Assembly: GCA_003105225.1 (NCBI GenBank)
Contig: PQAK01000103.1
Location: 1 to 7,274, forward strand
Direction: 5' to 3'
Length of the DNA stretch: 7,274 nt
Source: Deltaproteobacteria bacterium
GTDB lineage: Bacteria > Desulfobacterota > Deferrimicrobia > Deferrimicrobiales > Deferrimicrobiaceae
Below the pieces are notes generated by a model. It was given only the letters and a program-made list of their open reading frames with translations. It was not told the DNA's origin and ran no database searches. The translations under genes and the position numbers were made by a program. This document shows positions 4,336 to 7,274 of the stretch, in pieces. Positions within the stretch are counted from its first letter, which is position 1. Each line of letters begins with the position of its first letter.

Positions 4336-7274
4336 ATGACCAATCCGAACCGATCCACCCGTTTCAATGCCGCCGGCGTCCCGGAGCATCGGGGCCTGTA
4401 CAACCCTGCCTACGAACACGATTCCTGCGGCGTGGGGTTCGTCGCCACCCTCTATGCGGAACCGAGCCATTCCATCGTGGAAAAAGGGATCCGGATCCTC
4501 GTCAACCTCGAGCACCGCGGAGCCATCGGGGGGGACAAGTCGACCGGCGACGGCGCCGGGATTCTCACCCGGATCCCGGACACCTTCTTCCGGCTTGCCG
4601 GCCTTTCGTTCTCCCTCCCCCAACGGGGGGACTACGCGGTCGGCATGGCCTTCCTCCCTTCCGACCCGAAGCTCGCCGAGCAGTGCGCAAGGACCTTCGA
4701 GAGGATCGCCCGGGAAGAGGGGCACCCCGTCCTGGGATGGCGGAACGTCCCCCACAACGAGACGATCCTCGGGGACCTCTCCCGCTCCACGAAGCCCGGG
4801 ATCGCCCAGTGCTTCCTCGACCGGGGGGCGGCGGGAACCGACGCGTTCGAGCGGAAGCTCTACGTCATCCGGCGGCTGGCCGAGAAGGAGATCAGCGCCC
4901 GCACGGACGCCGACTGCAGCCAGTTCTACATCTCGAGCCTCTCCTCCAAGACCCTCGTCTACAAGGGGCTGCTCACGGGATCCCAGCTCCCCACGTTCTA
5001 CCCGGACCTGCAGGAAGACCTGTTCGCGAGCCCCTTCGCCATCGTGCACCAGCGGTACAGCACGAACACGCTGCCGACGTGGCACCTGGCCCACCCCTTC
5101 CGGTTCATCGCCCACAACGGAGAGATCAATACCCTGCGGGGGAACATCAACCGGATGCGCGGCCGGGAGCCCCAGATGGTCTCGGAGCTGTTCGGGGAGG
5201 ACCTCGAGAAGATCAAGCCCGCCCTCATCGAGACGGGCAGCGACTCGGCGATCCTCGACAACGGCCTGGAACTCCTCGTCATGGCGGGGCGCTCCCTCCC
5301 CCATGCCATCATGATGATGGTCCCGGAGGCGTTCGGCCCCAAGTACCAGATGAGCGAGGACAAGCGGGCCTTCTACGAGTACCACTCCGCGATCATGGAG
5401 CCGTGGGACGGCCCGGCGGCGATGGTCTTCACCGACGGCCGCTACATCGGCGCCACCCTGGACCGGAACGGCCTGCGCCCCGCCCGATACACCGTGACCC
5501 GGGAGGGCATGATCGTCCTCGCGTCGGAGACCGGGGTGATGGACTTCCATCCCGACGAGATCGTCCAGCGGGGGCGCCTCCAGCCCGGGAAGATGCTCCT
5601 CCTCGACCTGCAGCAGAAGCGGATCGTCCCCGACAACGAGATCAAGGCGAAGATCTCCCGCCAGAAGCCGTACCGCCACTGGGTGAAGGACAACCGGATC
5701 GAGATGCGGGGGCTGTTCGCCCCGCCCGAGATCCTGCCGGAGGACCCGGAGGTCCTCCTGCGCCAGCAGCACGCCTTCGGCTACTCGGAGGAGGACCTGC
5801 GGATGATCATCGCGCCGATGGCCTCCCAGGGACAGGAAGCGGTGGGCTCGATGGGGGACGACGCGGCGCTCGCGGTCCTCTCCGACCGGCCCCATCTCCT
5901 CTACAACTATTTCAAGCAGCTCTTCGCCCAGGTCACGAACCCCCCGATCGACCCGCTCCGCGAGGAGCTCGTGATGTCGCTGCGCGCGTTCGTCGGCCGG
6001 GAGAAGAACCTCCTCGACGAGACGCCGGCCCACTACCGGATGCTCAAGCTCCCCCATCCGATCTTGACGCCGGAAGACATGGCCCGTCTCCGGATGGCGT
6101 CCCACCCGGACGTCGTGACCCGGGAGATCGACATCCTCTTCCCCGCGGGAGGGAGCGGGAAGGCCCTCGAGGCGGCCCTCAAGACCGTCTTCGTCCAGGC
6201 GGAAAAGCACGTCGACGAAGGGGCGACCCTTCTCATCCTCACCGACCGGAACACCTCCCGCGAACGCGCCCCGATCCCGGCGCTCCTGGCGACGTCCGGG
6301 CTGCACCATCACCTGATCCGCCGGGGGCTGCGGACCCAGGCGGGAATCATCGTGGAGACGGGGGAAGCCCGCGAGGTCATGCACTACGCGCTGCTGGTGG
6401 GATACGGGGCGAACGCGATCTGCCCCTACGTCGCCTTTTCGACCGTCCGGGCGATGGCGGAGGGGCAGCTCCTCGAAAGGACGATGCTGCCGGGGGACGC
6501 GGTCGACGCCTACATCGCGGCGGTGAAGAAGGGGCTCCTGAAGATCCTCTCCAAGATGGGCATCTCGACGATCCGGAGCTACTTCGGCGCCCAGATCTTC
6601 GAGGCCGTGGGGCTGGGACGGGATGTGATCCACCGGTACTTCTGCGGCACCGCCTCCCGGATCGGGGGGATCGGGCTCGACGAGATGGCCGCGGAAGCGA
6701 ACGCGCGCCACGTGCGCGCCTGGCCGGCGGCCGGCGCCCCCAACCGTCTCCTGGACCCGGGCGGGATCTATCAGATCCGGGTCGGGGGGGAGAAGCACCT
6801 CTGGCCGCCCGAGGCGATCTACAAGCTCCAGCAGGCGGTGCGCACCGACGATTACGGGGTCTTCAAGGAGTTCTCCGCCATCATCAACGACCATTCGCGC
6901 CAGCGGGCGACGCTGCGCTCCCTTTTCCGGTTCCGGAAGAACGAACCGGTGCCGATCGACGAGGTCGAGCCGGTGGAGAAGATCACGCCCCGCTTCGTCA
7001 CGGCCGCCATGTCGTTCGGGTCGATCAGCAAGGAGGCCCACGAGACGATCGCCGTCGCGATGAACCGGATCGGGGGGCGGAGCAACTCCGGGGAAGGGGG
7101 GGAGGACCCGGCGCGGTATCACCCGCTCCCCAACGGGGACAGCCTGCGGTCGAAGATCAAGCAGGTCGCGTCGGGACGCTTCGGGGTCACCATCGAGTAC
7201 CTCGTGAACGCCGACGAGCTGCAGATCAAGATGGCCCAGGGGGCCAAGCCCGGCGAGGGGGGGCAGCTCCCCGG
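4336..7274 (+). CDS. gltB: Glutamate synthase (GOGAT) large subunit GltB; 3' end cut by window edge
   Basis: GltB makes two glutamates from glutamine and 2-oxoglutarate. The first 979 codons of the usual roughly 1,500 are present. An in-frame TAG at 4294-4296 and GAGG at 4322-4325 support ATG 4336. A 30-residue propeptide precedes Cys31 (HDSCGVGF), the expected N-terminal nucleophile after cleavage. Arg240, Asn261, Gly262 and Asp303 fall at 210, 231, 232 and 273 counted from that Cys, the positions I recall for the Azospirillum glutaminase site. The class II amidotransferase domain covers about 31-430 and the central domain about 480-770. The FMN/2-oxoglutarate synthase domain starts near 800 and includes AAMSFGSISKEAHE (890-903) and QGAKPGEGGQLP (968-979) at the edge. 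The iron-sulfur cysteines, the region that separates NADPH from ferredoxin types, and any gltD lie outside the window. It begins 164 bp after gltL on the same strand. Confidence 0.96.
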   Translation, partial: MTNPNRSTRFNAAGVPEHRGLYNPAYEHDSCGVGFVATLYAEPSHSIVEKGIRILVNLEHRGAIGGDKSTGDGAGILTRIPDTFFRLAGLSFSLPQRGDYAVGMAFLPSDPKLAEQCARTFERIAREEGHPVLGWRNVPHNETILGDLSRSTKPGIAQCFLDRGAAGTDAFERKLYVIRRLAEKEISARTDADCSQFYISSLSSKTLVYKGLLTGSQLPTFYPDLQEDLFASPFAIVHQRYSTNTLPTWHLAHPFRFIAHNGEINTLRGNINRMRGREPQMVSELFGEDLEKIKPALIETGSDSAILDNGLELLVMAGRSLPHAIMMMVPEAFGPKYQMSEDKRAFYEYHSAIMEPWDGPAAMVFTDGRYIGATLDRNGLRPARYTVTREGMIVLASETGVMDFHPDEIVQRGRLQPGKMLLLDLQQKRIVPDNEIKAKISRQKPYRHWVKDNRIEMRGLFAPPEILPEDPEVLLRQQHAFGYSEEDLRMIIAPMASQGQEAVGSMGDDAALAVLSDRPHLLYNYFKQLFAQVTNPPIDPLREELVMSLRAFVGREKNLLDETPAHYRMLKLPHPILTPEDMARLRMASHPDVVTREIDILFPAGGSGKALEAALKTVFVQAEKHVDEGATLLILTDRNTSRERAPIPALLATSGLHHHLIRRGLRTQAGIIVETGEAREVMHYALLVGYGANAICPYVAFSTVRAMAEGQLLERTMLPGDAVDAYIAAVKKGLLKILSKMGISTIRSYFGAQIFEAVGLGRDVIHRYFCGTASRIGGIGLDEMAAEANARHVRAWPAAGAPNRLLDPGGIYQIRVGGEKHLWPPEAIYKLQQAVRTDDYGVFKEFSAIINDHSRQRATLRSLFRFRKNEPVPIDEVEPVEKITPRFVTAAMSFGSISKEAHETIAVAMNRIGGRSNSGEGGEDPARYHPLPNGDSLRSKIKQVASGRFGVTIEYLVNADELQIKMAQGAKPGEGGQLP

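Noticed and set aside
4204..7122. A 972-codon open frame on the minus strand, antisense to almost all of gltB
   Set aside because: gltB is unmistakable on the plus strand. The antisense product is a repetitive mix of Arg, Gly, Val, Asp, Glu, His and Pro with no motif, the usual consequence of a high-GC gene whose complement lacks stop codons.

Overview
The window is a GC-rich stretch of bacterial chromosome with ordinary, well-conserved metabolic genes. The cytochrome- and phage-free content, Shine-Dalgarno-led ATG starts, and heavy use of GGG, CGG, ATC and CTC codons fit a high-GC proteobacterium. A deltaproteobacterial-type host is my best guess, but it is an inference from gene style and not from a marker gene.

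Layout. (1) Positions 1-674, minus strand: a phosphosulfolactate synthase (ComA)-family gene cut off at its 3' end by the window edge. Its active-site region reads more like the plant HSA32-type branch than archaeal ComA. (2) Positions 675-995: a divergent intergenic region with a plausible sigma-70-type promoter for the rightward genes, a weaker candidate for the leftward gene, and three palindromes sharing the core CGGATCCG. (3) Positions 996-4171, plus strand: a complete glutamate/aspartate ABC importer, gltI (periplasmic binding protein), gltJ and gltK (permeases) and gltL (ATPase), in the same order as in E. coli. The gltI-gltJ gap holds a strong 16-bp inverted repeat. (4) Positions 4172-4335: an AT-rich island with a likely extended -10 promoter. 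(5) Positions 4336-7274, plus strand: the first 979 codons of gltB, the large subunit of glutamate synthase, running off the right edge within the FMN domain.

How the genes fit together. GltI captures glutamate or aspartate in the periplasm, GltJ and GltK form the membrane channel and GltL powers it. GltB makes glutamate from glutamine and 2-oxoglutarate. The two glutamate supply routes, import and synthesis, therefore sit side by side on one strand. The 164-bp gap with its own promoter-like sequence suggests that gltB can be transcribed separately. The ComA-family gene has no obvious metabolic link to either.

I looked for an undescribed system and did not find one. The points most worth a second look are the intercistronic hairpin, the HSA32-like ComA homologue, the repeated CGGATCCG palindromes and a G8 tract early in gltJ.
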